In this document: one piece after another, positions 34,001-46,500 of the stretch | Numbering within the stretch: the stretch's first letter is position 1 | Layout of the letters: each line of letters begins with the position of its first letter | DNA from: Fistularia commersonii | Taxonomy: Eukaryota; Chordata; Actinopteri; Syngnathiformes; Fistulariidae | Length of the DNA stretch: 64,000 nucleotides | Reading direction: 5' to 3' | NCBI GenBank assembly: GCA_037954325.1 | Contig: JBBMNZ010000007.1 | Coordinates: 11,837,501-11,901,500, forward strand | Program-made: the position numbers and the translations under genes | Notes under the pieces: generated by a model | The model's database searches: none | Told to the model about the DNA's origin: nothing | What the model saw: the letters and a program-made list of their open reading frames with translations, nothing else

Positions 34001-37000
34001 GAAACAAAAAAGAAAGTTCTCCTCCTTCTTCAAATCCCTGGTGATCGAGTTGGATAAGGACCTTTATGGACCAGATAATCATCTTGTGGAGGTGTGAATA
34101 CATTTGTATTTGCCAACATTTCAAAGTATTGAAATATTTACAGAATTTGAATAGGATTCTTAATTTTGATCAACTATCCTGCATTCTACTTACATTGTTT
34201 TTGCTTTTTTTCCTTTTAAAAATGTATTCTGACATTCTCAAGTGCATTTAGATTTGTTCTTTGAAAAGTGAAATTGTTAAGCCGCGTGCGTGCGTAAGTG
34301 TGTGTATAAAATTCTTTATTGTTTGTTTTTTTCTACCATTCCAGTGGCATAGAACCGCCACTACCCAGGAGACTGATGGTTTCCAGGTGAAGCGGCCAGG
34401 CGATGTGGGTGTTCGCTGCACTGTGTTGCTTATGCTTGACTACCAGGTATGCTGATCCGGGGCCTCCTCGAGTTTTCTGTAGACTCTTTCAAAGGATTGG
34501 CATGACCTCCCCCCCTTTTTTCTCCCCTCCGATATTTCTATTTATCAAACAGCCCCCACAGTTCAAGCTGGACCCCCGGCTGGCTCGAATGCTGGGCATC
34601 CACACCCAGACCAGGCCCGTCATCATCCAGGCTCTGTGGCAGTACGTCAAGACCCATAAGCTTCAAGACCCACATGAACGAGAATTCATCAACTGTGACA
34701 AATACCTGCAGCAGGTCAGAACAAGCTTTGAGTTACACATATCATCAATGACTGAAGGATGCTATTGATGCATAGAAATCAGAATAGACATTGACAGCCA
34801 CACAATTGTCCTGGAGGATTTCCCGCTCTTGACGTCGCACAGATCATTCCTCTCCCACTTAAGTCCTAATTTGGAGTCACTGCCCCTGAGTGTTCCCCAC
34901 TTTGCTTACATAAACAGGACACTGGACCGTCGCTGGTCAATGCAAAAACAAAGACAAATTCAGGTCAATTTGTTCTTGTCGAGGTTGTATTTTTTTGAAC
35001 CAAAAAATGTAAAACTCTATATTGTCATGGTGTTTTTTTAAACGTTTTTAATCCATGTTTAGTTTTGCCTTTCTAGGAATCAAATTTTAAAAATTCTATA
35101 TCAAACATAGATGATAGTGAGAAAAACCCAATAACGTGAGAAAATCTGACACACCACCATTGAGTTTGCTGCAGTGTTTTTTTCTTTGAGGTAATAAATA
35201 AGTCGTTTCATCCTTGACAAAACTGACGTAGTTTCTCTAAACCCTGCAGCAAACAAAATAGTTTTGTACACAAAGCACTGTGTGCACATTCCAAACCCCC
35301 GAATCTTTTCACACCGGATTTTGTCCTTGTACCTGCTGCAGTAAAAAGAGCTTGCTTAAATTTTGCAGATATTTGAGACCCAGCGGATGAAGTTCTCTGA
35401 AATCCCACAGCGATTGCATGCACTCCTGATGCCACCGGAGCCCATCATCATTAATCATGTGATCAGGTAAGTTGGCCAATGCAGTTATAAAACACACTGC
35501 TATGGCCCTGCAAATTACATATGCAGAGAATTGCAATCAATGTAATGGGTGCTTTGCATGCCATCTTGACTCGGTTACTTTTTGATTGTATTACCTGGTG
35601 TAGATCAGTGGTCCCCAACCACCGGTCCTGGTACCAATTAACAGTTTTTTCATGAGACCTTCGGGATCTTATTTTGAAAAATGACCGTTTCCGCCTTTGC
35701 CTTACTGCCGCACTTAATATTATAACTGCCGAATATAAAGTGTAATATTATTCAGATTAATTACTGTGAACTGACCAAAGTTTTTATCATTTGAACCCCT
35801 GCACCTCTAACTGGTCCGTGGGAACATTTACATGCATAAAACCAGTCCCTGGCACAAAAAAGGTTAGGGACCACAGATGATAATGTAAAAACTGGTGAAT
35901 CCACTGTGCTCCCATCATCAGTGTGGATCCCAATGACCAAAAGAAGACTGCTTGCTATGATATTGATGTGGAGGTGGATGATACACTGAAGACCCAGATG
36001 AACTCTTTCCTGCTCTCCACAGCCAGTCAGCAGGAAATAGCCGGGCTGGACAACAAGGTACATACTGTGGCCCATTGGCTGTTCTTTCAAAGGATGTAAC
36101 TCTCTTTTTTTTTTCCCTGGGAGATAAAGACTCTTGTTGGGGATTTGATCCCTTTCACATTCAAATTTCCCCTGGAAAGCTGGACTTATGTCAGCTACTC
36201 ACTCCATCTGACAAGGTTTTAGGAAAAAGCACCACGCTCATAATGTGACTTGAAATTCAGCAGTCACTAACAAAATGGGCTTTATGAATTCTCTGAATTC
36301 TCTGAAAATCATGTTGCAACCAAATCTTGAGATTGAATAAAGCTGTATGTTCTGGACCATAATGGTCTTGAAACAGCCAGGTAACCCTGCGGCGAACGCC
36401 AAAACATTGACCAGCATACTAATGACACCTGCTCTCAGTTGCTCCATGTGCATGATTGCATTTTACTAGTGAATTTTAAGGGTCAGTCAGGTCTTCGTGA
36501 CCTCCAACGGACTGGCCTTAATATATAGATAAAGCTTACAACCATTCTTTAGCTATCTAAATACAAACATGAGATTGACAGGTGCCATTAATTTTCATTT
36601 TTGAGTTGACCGCTTGGGATGCAGTCTGTTCCCCTCAGCCTGACCCCTGCCCTGCTTTGTTCACACATGCCGATTGTGTAATAATTGTTTAGCGATCAAG
36701 GCACTGAGGCAACTATAAGCAAGGAACAGGCTTTTGGTTCAGGAAGTGCATACTTTCTATTTGTTGCTGTTGTATTGACTAGTTCCCTTCTTATGGGACT
36801 GGTTGCATGAGAGGAACTGGTCCTCGGGTGAATCATTCCCGGTTTCTTTACCTGCGCAGATTTTAGCAATAGTCTTGTATACTTAGCCGCTCGACTGATG
36901 TCTAGCTTGTGGAAGAATACAGAAAGAGCAGAGTTCTGGAGTGGGTACCCAATCAGTTGGACTCACAGGCTCCTCTCAGGACACTTATTTCAATTCCGCG

Positions 37001-40000
37001 CAGATGGGCCAAGAAAATCATTTTTTGACATCTCCTTCCCCTTTCATAGTTCTTTTGAGGTGATGCCATACGGGGGGGAGGTTTGGAGTCCCCTGTGCAA
37101 ACAGATGCTACTGTCAGAAGTCCTTTCCTCCCGCTGTCATTGCAAAACTCAGTAGCAACTAACTTTGAACTTCCTTAATGGATTCATCACACAGCACTTT
37201 ATGTTTGAAATTGAATTCACAGTGCCGACCGACTGACTGCTTACTGATTTTTAACCGATAATATTACAAACAGCATTTGGGGTGATTATCATATGAATAG
37301 TTTTTTTTTTTAATTTTTAAGCGACGTTACCTTTGGCTAATGATAAACTGTCATGATTTATGGAAAATAAAGCCTTTCTTTAATCTCAAATTATACAGAT
37401 TTTGACCGACCATAGCATCAGATTTGCACCCTTTACCAGCCTGAGTTGATTGTTGTTGTGTTCTTTTTTTTTTCGTTTGTTTTGTTTTTTTTTCCCACAG
37501 ATCCACGAAACCATTGAGACCATTAACCAGCTGAAGACCCAGAGGGAATTCATGCTGAGTTTTGCTAGAGATCCTCAGGGCTTTATCAATGATTGGCTGC
37601 AGTCCCAGTGCAGAGACCTCAAGGTGAGTGCTTCCACCATCATCATTGGTATGAAATTGGCAATTGGCATTCCACTCCAACAATCAAAATCAGTTTGAAG
37701 AATAACTGAAAAATTAACCTGGAAAATCTATAAGCACATATTGCCTTATGATTTCAGTACATTTATTTTCCCATTAACAAGTAATTGTTAATTAGAATTA
37801 ATCAAGGATTAATCAAGTCGTACAACAAAAATATAAATAAATCTCAACTTTCACTGTTGTTACATAGTGATACAGCAAAAATTAGATCAGAAATCACAAA
37901 AACACCCAACTGATAAATTATCATTTCAATCAGTGGAAATGTAATCACCACACCATTACCACCACCTTCTCACAAATAGGCAAATGTTTCCCTTCATTCT
38001 TAATTAACAGAAAAACTGAGCTAGTTTAACTAGAAACAATAAAATAAAGATCGATTCCTGGTTGATTTGGTGGTTCAGAAATATCTCAAACTGAAAAATT
38101 AGCTTAATAATGTTAGATCTCTCTTGGGTTTGGGGTGTCACATTGAGGGAAGGTACAAGTTCGGACTAGAAAGAGAAGTTGTTTCCAAAAATCTCAAGGA
38201 TGTCATGCTCAGGAGCTCCTCTACAAACACAAACCCCTGGCACTCCCTCGGGTGTAACCTTGGAGGGGAGTGAGCAGTGCAGCAGGTGCAGCAAGAAACA
38301 TTCAATAACGTGGCCGAACGCACGCTCCCCTCCTTCTTACCACTTAGGGAGCCGATCAACTGCAAACCTGCTCTCCCCACCTGCAGTATTTCCTCCGATT
38401 AATTTGACACTCACTTGCTGTGCCTGGTTTGTGATTGCAGTCCCACTAGAATCTTCCAAGGTCAAGATTCAGGCTGATAGACCTTTTTGAAGGTGGTGGG
38501 GTTTTTTTTGTTCTTTTTCAAATCCCATTCTTCTCTCTCACCAGACCATGACTGATGTGGTAGGAAACCCAGAAGAAGAGCGGCGGGCCGAGTTCTACTA
38601 CCAGCCGTGGGCACAGGAGGCAGTGTGTCGCTACTTCTACTCTAAGGTTATCTTTTCCTGCTTGTTTTTTTTCAATTCCTTTTCCGTCTCTGGGTTTGGT
38701 CTGTTTCTATGCAATGACATATTTCGGGAGTGTTTCTCAAGCCTGCTTTCCTTTGAATGATACCCGTGGCAAGAGTTAAGACCCAGGAGTCTGTCTGCAC
38801 AGCAAAGCTGCACTGTCTCCGCTGAGTGAATGAGCGAGCAGATTGTAGCACATCTTTATTCTAGCCATAGTGGAATTCGTGCAGGCGAAGCAGAACACTT
38901 TTCTTGTTGACTTCACACTGCAATTTAGACACTCAAGGAGCGATATGTCCCCCCTGCACCAAGGAGGAAAATATCTCAGCTCAAACAGGGAACCAACTCT
39001 GCACGAGGAGCCGGCGCAAAAATTCAGTTTGGTGAATGATGTTCCTGCAACAGAACATCACTCTGGACTGCCCGCTGGCTGGGATTTTCGCAGTCCCTCA
39101 GAGATATCGAAAACTCATAGTCCCAGGTGTCAGCTGATAATGAAATGTAGCGCAGTGTTATATCCTTTTTTTGCATCTAACTCTGTTTTGTCCCAGCTTA
39201 AATCACCTCTTGCCTCTGTTTTATTTATTATAAAGAAAAGCATTGCTTGCATGTTACAGTGAAACTCACCGTTGATCCTCCAGCAAATGTTTTTCCTAAT
39301 TGATTTCCGTACGATTTTTTGGCTCAGATTTCCACTTCATTTTCCAAAAATTCTAAAAAGGGTCATATTTGTGCCTATTTCTATTCACTACAGTCAAGCG
39401 CAATTGGCTTGAGGGTATTTACTGCACAGTGGAACTTCGAATTAACAAGATTATCAACTTACAAGTTTTCCAAAATAAGAGCCTTATTTTCCTCTATGAC
39501 ATGAGTCGAGATTTGAGGTATGAGGGAGTAGGATGAGTGTTTGATACCACGGTCTGTGAAATGCATTTAAAGACAGTCCACCTCTTGGTAGCCCATCAAA
39601 AGTCATGGAAAAATATGAGCATGGTGTGCGCGTTGTCGACTTGTCCACAAAGAGATGGAGACGTTGTTGGCAAAATACTGTGAGACGTCACGACACAATT
39701 CTAGGTTTTTGATGCATACATCGGGAATTGTCAATGGACACGACATCTGAAGACGTTTGTATCCAGTTAGGGATTGTTTGATCATTTTAGAAAGAGGACC
39801 AGCAATCACTCTGTCGCTGAATGCTGCTTAGTGGTAAAGTGTAACGTGATTTGCAAGTCATAATTAGCAAGAAATTGTAGCAGTGGGTGTGTAGTGCGTA
39901 AGTTAAGCAACAGAGCACTACATGAAAAGTCCCACAACCTTCTCCCCCGCGCCAGCATCTTTGTCAGATCAATAAGGTAAAACACTTTTCAACCAAAATT

Positions 40001-40598
40001 CAACATCATAAAACAATTTTTTTTCTGATTCTCATTTATTATGTATCATTATTTTTTATACATCATTTGTTATTCATGAAGTAAATTTTTCCTATTTTGA
40101 ACATGTAACCAAACAGGGGGCTGGGACATATAATAGCATTTTATTTCATTTCAATAGGGACATTTAATTTGACATACGAGCGAAGTGAGTTTTGAGTTAA
40201 ACCCATTAAACCCATAAGTCAAGGTTCCACTGTGTCTGCCAATATCTCTTACTGGGGTACAGACCAACCATTTAACTACATGGCAGAAATTAGGTGCAGT
40301 TTCGCATACTGTACAGCAATAGTTTGTGTTCTCATGTTTTTCATGGCTGCCAATTTGATTGTCAGCCATTGACCCGCTATCTGTAGTTATTTGTGGCATC
40401 TCTTTCAGTTGTACACAAACATGCTGTTGTGGGAAAACCCCAACTTTAGCCGTCTTCCTCCGTGAAACACTCTGTTTGAAGCTTGCTGCTGTTCTGAATG
40501 TCCTTAACGAAATGAAATCTTCACCGTGTGAAATTTCCTTGCAGGTCCAACAGAGGCGGCAGGAGCTGGAGCAGGCGCTTGGCATCAGGAACACCTAA
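24718..40598 (+). CDS. smarcd1: SMARCD1 / BAF60a, SWI/SNF chromatin-remodelling subunit (13 exons, complete)
   Basis: Exons: 24718-24903, 31238-31413, 32203-32245, 32641-32763, 33204-33326, 33975-34091, 34345-34446, 34553-34714, 35369-35466, 35922-36057, 37501-37623, 38545-38646 and 40545-40598. They sum to 1545 nt, 514 residues plus TAA, against 515 in human. The protein is a nuclear accessory subunit of BAF/PBAF complexes that links the remodeller to transcription factors. Residues 1-120 are Gly/Pro/Met-rich, low-complexity and the least conserved part. Then come a basic stretch (KKKKMADKILPQRIREL) and a highly conserved core. The SWIB/MDM2 domain spans about residues 291-366 (exons 8-9, beginning PPQFKLDPRLARMLGIH), followed by helical segments (IHETIETINQLKTQREFML) and the terminus QQRRQELEQALGIRNT. 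The start codon lies in a CpG-rich promoter with a good initiation context. Intron 1 (6.3 kb) and the later introns carry transposon relics. The protein is conserved almost residue for residue from exon 3 onward, so the gene is surely functional. Confidence 0.98.
25667..26770 (+). mobile_element. Degenerate Tc1-like transposon in smarcd1 intron 1
   Basis: Both ends are flanked by TA (25665-25666 and 26771-26772). The terminal inverted repeats begin CAGTGGGGAGAACAAG on the left and CAGTGGAGAAAACAAG on the right and extend about 85-100 bases, sharing CCCACTTGCAAAGCATG, the layout of long-repeat Tc1 elements in fish. The length of 1104 is shorter than a full copy because the 3' part of the transposase is deleted. 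Confidence 0.93.
25929..26685 (+). pseudogene. Tc1 transposase relic
   Basis: It begins MARELCKDTRDKILDLHKAE with the N-terminal helix-turn-helix (KTIGKQLGEKATTVGAIIRK). It continues through DDPEEEWKKCMWSDETKIEL and TVKHGGGNILWGSFSAKGTG to VRALKMGHGWVFQHENDP. Stops near 26092, 26257 and 26541, and loss of the end including the last catalytic residue, make it inactive. It lies in sense orientation in smarcd1 intron 1. Confidence 0.9.
28225..29427 (+). mobile_element. Degenerate pogo/Tigger-like Tc1/mariner transposon in smarcd1 intron 1
   Basis: The ends carry ACCGTATTTTTCTGACCATA AGTC and an inverted related sequence with repeated ACTATAAG/CTTATAGT blocks. The middle, read with frameshifts, gives RKFGVSEKLVRDWRKAEDT and NRGLNAGWPQLKEQ, the DNA-binding helix-turn-helix region of pogo-type transposases, and SWCYRFMLHNHLSM. 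The end gives PPELLDLLRSDTKHE. The catalytic domain is mostly deleted. Boundaries are approximate. Confidence 0.7.
35606..35876. mobile_element. hAT-like non-autonomous element in smarcd1 intron 9
   Basis: It starts CAGTGGTCCCCAACC and ends GGTTAGGGACCACAG, inverted repeats of about 15 bases. CCGGTCC near the left end pairs in type with GGCACAAAAAAGG near the right. This is the widespread vertebrate GTGGTCCCCAACC family of hAT MITEs. The 8-base target duplication is not clear. It ends 45 bases before exon 10. Confidence 0.75.
39427..40232. mobile_element. Inverted-repeat transposon relic in smarcd1 intron 12
   Basis: The left end CAGTGGAACTTCGAATTAAC and the reverse complement of the right end CAGTGGAACCTTGACTTATG match over about 20 bases. 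The body is about 0.8 kb, without an intact transposase. Flanking octamers TTACTGCA and TGTCTGCC agree at 5 of 8 positions, weakly suggesting hAT. The superfamily is uncertain. Confidence 0.6.
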
Positions 40599-41890
40599 AG
40601 AAGCCGATAGGCAAGAGATGAGCTGTTCTTCGAGAGAAGTAGATACTAGATGGCTTCAGTTCTCAGTTAGGATGTCACCCTTTTTAACTTCAACCGCAGC
40701 TCAACTACTCTAGCAGTTAGGCTGCTACTTCCTCCTTTTTTTTCCCCCCCTTCACCCCGTCACACATTTGCTCCTTGAGTGCAATGGATTTCGTCTTGCA
40801 TGTCTAAGCCTTTTACTTGGAAACATTCCTTTCATTTTGTTATATTGTGCTCACACAAAAGTAGAGATTATACACAAATGAAAGGCTGAGGGCAGATTGT
40901 ATCCAGCAACTTAATGTATTTTTGTCCCCTCAGCTAAAATTCTATAGAATCAGCAAGAATGTGTTGACTGACATTTTTTCTTTTTTTTTCCCCCCTGATT
41001 TGGAAAGTAAATATACAGTTGGGTTTTGTTTTTTTTTCCTCCAGCCGCTGGATGCTAGACCGTTCGATATTGGTTGTGATCGTGTTTGTAATCGATTCTC
41101 CCCATTTAGTTTCAACATTTTGTGCCACAATCTGGTATAAGAGAGTGAGACATATTTGAAAAGTATACATTGTCGTAGCTAAAAAGGTTTTGTTAAGAGT
41201 GCCATTATTCCTTCTTTTTTTTTTTAAATCATTGATCATTGTTTTGAAAAATGTATTATATCAGTACTTGTCTTGTCAACTAGTACAGATTATAAAGGAA
41301 GTAGCTAGTATGAGTACCTCTAGTCTATGTAGTTTTGTAAATACTGAGCAGACAAAAAAATCTGATGGATGTGAAGTAAAAATTGTCTCATCCTGGCAAG
41401 ACCTTTTTCTTAACTTTTGTCAGGTGGTTGAAAACGATATTTATATTAACCCACCGGGAACCCTTCAGCCCGGCCAATGTACTCCACAAAACAACGCTGT
41501 AACTTAGAGCGCTGCTTGGTATCCATGATGCCTGGCTCCTGGGAAGGGTTGACGAACCTTTCACTGCGGCATGCGGACGGCGTTGTTTCCCCCCGTGCCG
41601 AACGAAGACGTAATCTTCTTGGTTTATTGTTTTCCCCGTTTTAAGTTAAGTGACTCACGGCTGAGAAGTGCTCGCACGTGTCCATTTAATGAACCTCAAG
41701 AATACACTAAGGTTGGTTTGGGCAGTTGGTTTGATTTGGAAGGATGTTGGGAACCTGGATTTTAACAAAAAAAAGGCATAGTGGGGGGTGAGCGGGTGGG
41801 ACAATTATTATCCAATCTGCAACCTTTTTGATGGACCAAACCTATTTTTCTGTATGTTATGTTATAATAAAGGATCTGTAAAGCTGTGCA
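40599..41890 (+). other. smarcd1 3' untranslated region
   Basis: AT-rich sequence between the smarcd1 stop codon and the poly(A) signal, without a credible reading frame or a recognised repeat. It contains several T-runs. Its extent is inferred from the AATAAA at 41866. Confidence 0.6.
41866..41871 (+). terminator. Poly(A) signal of smarcd1
   Basis: AATAAA lies about 1.27 kb after the smarcd1 stop and is followed within 30 bases by a T/GT-rich stretch (CTCTCTGTTTATTT). This is the usual arrangement of a vertebrate cleavage site, so the 3' UTR is probably 40599 to about 41890. It would end about 0.9 kb before the gpd1 start codon. Confidence 0.7.
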
Positions 41891-42500
41891 GTCTCCCTCT
41901 CTGTTTATTTACAAATCAGAAACCTGGTTTTACAAGGATTATAATGTAGTTGCTATTTACTTTTAGTTTTGAATCTAACATTCTTTGGTATACACGTGAG
42001 GAAAATATTATAAATTCATTTCTTAAACTTTGGATAATAAACCTACCCACTTCTATCACAGATAAAGAAAGAACTGACAGTGTTTAACTTGGATGAATTC
42101 TTTATTAGGGATCCAATGCAACACGACAGGGAATAAGATCACAAAAGCAATTTCAGCAATTGGATCAATTTATTCATGGGGACCTTTTTCTGTTATATGT
42201 GCAGAAGGAATAAGAATTCACAAAAAAATCCACATTCTAGATTGTATTAAGACATATCCATGTCCCAGTGGCTGCCAGGTGCTCAGGAATGTGAAATGTG
42301 ATTACATCTGGGCTACATTCAGCTTGCGAGAACCAAATCTTGTGAAATGCCATTTATCTTTCAAACTCGGTGTAACTTTTTATTTCCCAGCTTTTAAATG
42401 AAAAAGCTTATTTTCACCGGTTCCTTTGGAATTTTAGGTTAAGAAAAATGCCTTCATCTTCATCATCTTGAAAATTAAACGCGTAAAATACTTAACATTT
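41891..42500. other. Spacer between smarcd1 and gpd1
   Basis: AT-rich; no gene, repeat or clear regulatory motif is seen. The gpd1 promoter presumably lies in the following 300 bases. Confidence 0.4.
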
Positions 42501-42657
42501 CAGTGATAAAAGGGGGGGTTGTTAATTCAGCGCAAGTTATTTATCATTTTCTAGGGGAAAAACTTCCTTTCTTGGGACCCTGGGGGACCAGCGGAGACGC
42601 CTTAGGAGGGTCATTGTCATCAAAACAGGAATCCCCGGGCGATGACAGGAGGGGAGG

Positions 42658-42690
42658 GGTGTGTGTGCGTATGTGTGTGTGTGTTTGTAT
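42658..42690. repeat. Short imperfect (GT)n tract upstream of gpd1
   Basis: GTGTGTGTGCGTATGTGTGT-type sequence about 95-130 bases before the gpd1 ATG, likely in the promoter or 5' UTR. Confidence 0.85.
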
Positions 42691-42784
42691 GTCGTCAGCC
42701 GTGTGTCGGGTACAAATAGACTGCAGCCTGTCATCTGGGCGCGGCAGCAGCTTCGTCTTGGAGGTCGGAGGGGGAGAACTCACG

Positions 42785-42988
42785 ATGGCAGCGGCGAAGA
42801 AGGTGTGTGTGATCGGCTCCGGCAACTGGTAAGATCAAGATCTTCCTCCAGAAGAGCAAACTTTTTTTTTTTGAATTTCGTTTTCACCGCTCGATGAACT
42901 TGTTAAAAGTGTTAAGATCTTGCTCTCCAACTGTCCTGCTGCTTTACTGAACCATCCGGAAGGAGGGGGGGCGGCGAAGAGAGATAGT

Positions 42989-43087
<99 letters not shown>

Positions 43088-43480
43088 GGATGGGGGGCAG
43101 ACTGTCCGATTTCTCCAATGGTCCTTTAACGGGACAATAGTGTGAGGGAAAGAGCAGGTGGCTGTCGTTCTTACGTCACCTGGAGTATTTCTGTCTGGGA
43201 ACGCGGTTGGAAAAAAAAACAACAAAAATAAAACGTGTGAAATCACTGGATTCCTCCATTGTCGGAGGCGCAAGTGTCAAATTGGAAATTACAATTTCTC
43301 TTTGTCATTGGTTCTAATTGTCATTTAAATCTTAGATTATCTGATGCAGAAAGCCACAGATTACAGAGTCCGTAAGACCCCTAACCTTTTCCTATCACGG
43401 AATTGGAAACCAAGCCCTTAGTTTGCTGTAGTTTGCTGGATGCATGTAAAATTGGGGGTTATTTAAGGCCACCGTATATA

Positions 43481-43524
<44 letters not shown>

Positions 43525-46500
43525 TATATATATATGTATTAGACCTTAAAATACACCTGGTGGTGCAACCTGGACAACTTTATTTGCCTAATATTTGCCT
43601 AATAACATAATAACAAAATTTTCTTCACTTCTTTGGACTAATAAGTCCTTTCACTTCTTCACTTCTTTGGACTAATAAGTGGAGAAAAGGACGTTTATCA
43701 AAATGGTTTCTCCATTAAAAAAGCCAAGATATATTAATGGCTCGTTGGTGGTTCAATTCCCGGGTTCTCCTTTCTGCATGTCAAAGTATCACTGTATCAC
43801 ACTGAATCCCGAGTTGCTCCTGACGGCCTGGCTAGTGAGTGTGTGTTAGAATGGGCAAATGTTATCCAGTCTACAGCACTTTGAAACCACAAGTTGTGAA
43901 AGAGCTTTTATTGAATATAAAGTATATTTTAAATATCTATAGCTATGAGGCTTTATAAAGTGCAGTAGTGAAACTGACCTGGGGGCTTTACAGAAGTGCA
44001 AAAGGTGTTCATATAAATAGAAAGTAATTGGAAAGGTATGCGAGAGTGCAGAGACATGATATGCAAACAATATCTTTATTTCACAGTGGAAGGGCTCCAA
44101 ACGTCTCCTGCTTAACTGTGTGTTTGTTACCCGGAAGTGTCGGGTTTCCTCATCTCACCCTGCACTTGACGATTACCACAAAATATTTTGGACGTCGGTT
44201 TCCTAAACTGAGCCTAGATTAAAACCAGTCAAACAAATTTTCCTAGTTCCCAAACTGTAATCTGCAGGTACTTTTATTTGACGTGACGAGAAACAATGCT
44301 CAGGATTGTGAGGAACATCTTCTCGATTCTTCTGTATTTCCAGTAAATGCGGAGAAATTTCCAAAGCTTCGATTTTGACTAGAGACATGAAGGAAAACTT
44401 ATTTTGTCCGCAGAGGGACTTCAATTTAGAGTATTCCACTGGAATAGAGCAATGGATATTCGCTTGTAACCACAAAGTCCAAAATGCCACATGAGGAGGA
44501 GGCACTAATAGATAATTCACAGAAAGGTTAAAAGAACCACAGGGGAAAGCATGGTGAAGTAAAAGTACTATAAGTATGACAAATACTCCAAAGCATAAAG
44601 TTCTCCATTGGTCCATTGGTGTATTCTGTGCGCCGAAACACAAGCGTCTCAGCTCTCCGTGTCCACAGGGGCTCCGCCATTGCCAAGATCGTGGGCGCCA
44701 ATGCGGCCAAGTACGACAAGTTCGTGACCACGGTGAACATGTGGGTGTTTGAGGAGGAGGTGGGCGGCCGCAAACTCACGGAAATAATCAACACTGACCA
44801 TGAAAATGTCAAGTATCTGCCCGGTCACAAGCTGCCCCCTAATGTGGTGAGCGTCCGTGATGAATATTATGAATATGAATATATGGTTATCTCCACAGTT
44901 GTGTTCAGTAAGATTTCTCTCTCTCCTACGGCATCAGTTGGCTGTTCCAGACTTGGCGGAATCGGTGAAAGGAGCCGACATTCTGATCTTCGTGGTCCCG
45001 CACCAGTTCATCGTCAGGGTGTGCGACACAATCAAAGATCACATCAAGAAGGACGCTGTGGGGATGTCGCTCATCAAGGTAGGACTTGACACATGCACTG
45101 TTTATGATGCGCTGAAAAGAATGCGCGGGGCTTGTCTCATTGGGCGAGACAGAGCGGCCAGGCGTGAGTTCGACGGTCGTCTGTGGCCTCCAGGGCGTGG
45201 ATGCGGGTCCAGAAGGCCTGAAGCTGATCTCCGAGGTCATCCGAGCGAAGCTGGGGATCAGCATGACGGTTCTCATGGGAGCCAACATTGCCAACGAGGT
45301 GGCGGAGGAGAAGTTCTGTGAGACCACCATCGGTACGACCGTGTTTGATACCGACATGGGTTTACCTTTTTTCATTATGCAAACGTAAACTTTCGTTTCA
45401 AAATAAATAACTGAAAATTTGAAAAAAAAAAAAAAAAAAAAAAGCTAAAAAATACTTATCTTAAACTGTAAATAAGAAAACTACTCATAATATTTTTTAA
45501 CAAATATTCTCAATAATACTTTATTGTATCAACACATCTCCATGTAATTTCTCCCGAATTCCCCCATGGGGATCCATAAAGTATTTTCTTAACTGCATTC
45601 ATTTATTACCAATAGAATTAAATAACATTTTTACTCTATCATCGGTCAAAGGGTGCAAGAACAAGGATCATGGGCCCATGCTGAAGGACCTCATGCAGAC
45701 CACCAACTTCCGTGTGACGGTGGTTGCGGAGTCGGATGTGGTGGAGATCTGCGGAGCGCTCAAGGTCAGCTGCTGCCTGCCCGGACACAAACTAATGGTG
45801 GCAGCTTAATGCTTTTAACAGTATTTAAAAAAAAAAAACGGTAACAAAATGCTTATATTGATAGTGTGAAAAGCCGAATGGGTCGGTTATCCCATTTCAT
45901 GAAATTATTTCCTTCTCCTATCGGTTTTAAATCTTGCAAAGCTGATGGAAGTGATATTTTGTGGGCTATAACTTCACAGAAAAATACCATTTAAATGTAG
46001 AGGTCGATATCCACTTATAGTGCGGCTTTACTCCACAGAATATCGTTGCTGTCGGTGCAGGCTTCTGCGATGGCCTGGGCTTCGGTGACAACACCAAGGC
46101 GGCCGTGATCCGCCTTGGCCTGATGGAGATGATTGCCTTCGCCAGGGTTTTCTGCACGGAGTGTCCCGTCTCCCCCGCCACCTTCCTGGAGAGCTGCGGC
46201 GTCGCCGACCTCATCACTACCTGCTACGGTGGCCGAAACCGCAAGATCGGAGAGGCGTTTGCCAAAACGGGCAAAGTATGAGAGAGTGGTTTGATACACC
46301 TCTACTTCTTTTGGATGTAACCTTGACTACACTTCTAACTAATCATGTTTTTTTTCCAGACTATTGAGCAGTTAGAGAATGAGCTGCTGAACGGTCAGAA
46401 GCTTCAAGGTCCAGCCACAGCAACTGAAGTCCACCAGATCCTGAAACAGAAAAACATGGTGGAGAAGTGAGTCTATCTTATTTATTTTGATTTTTAAAAT

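Noticed and set aside
38647..40544. Possible U12-type intron at the end of smarcd1, because GTCCTTAAC resembles a U12 branch site
   Set aside because: The donor is GTTATC rather than GTATCC, and the branch-like motif is about 38 bases from the AG, too far for a U12 intron.
42912..43273. ORFs of repeated Val-Cys or Thr-His on both strands
   Set aside because: They are translations of the (GT)45 microsatellite.
45079..45193. Read-through of gpd1 exon 3 into intron 3
   Set aside because: The short intron happens to be open, but the canonical splice LIK-GVDAGP restores the conserved sequence exactly.
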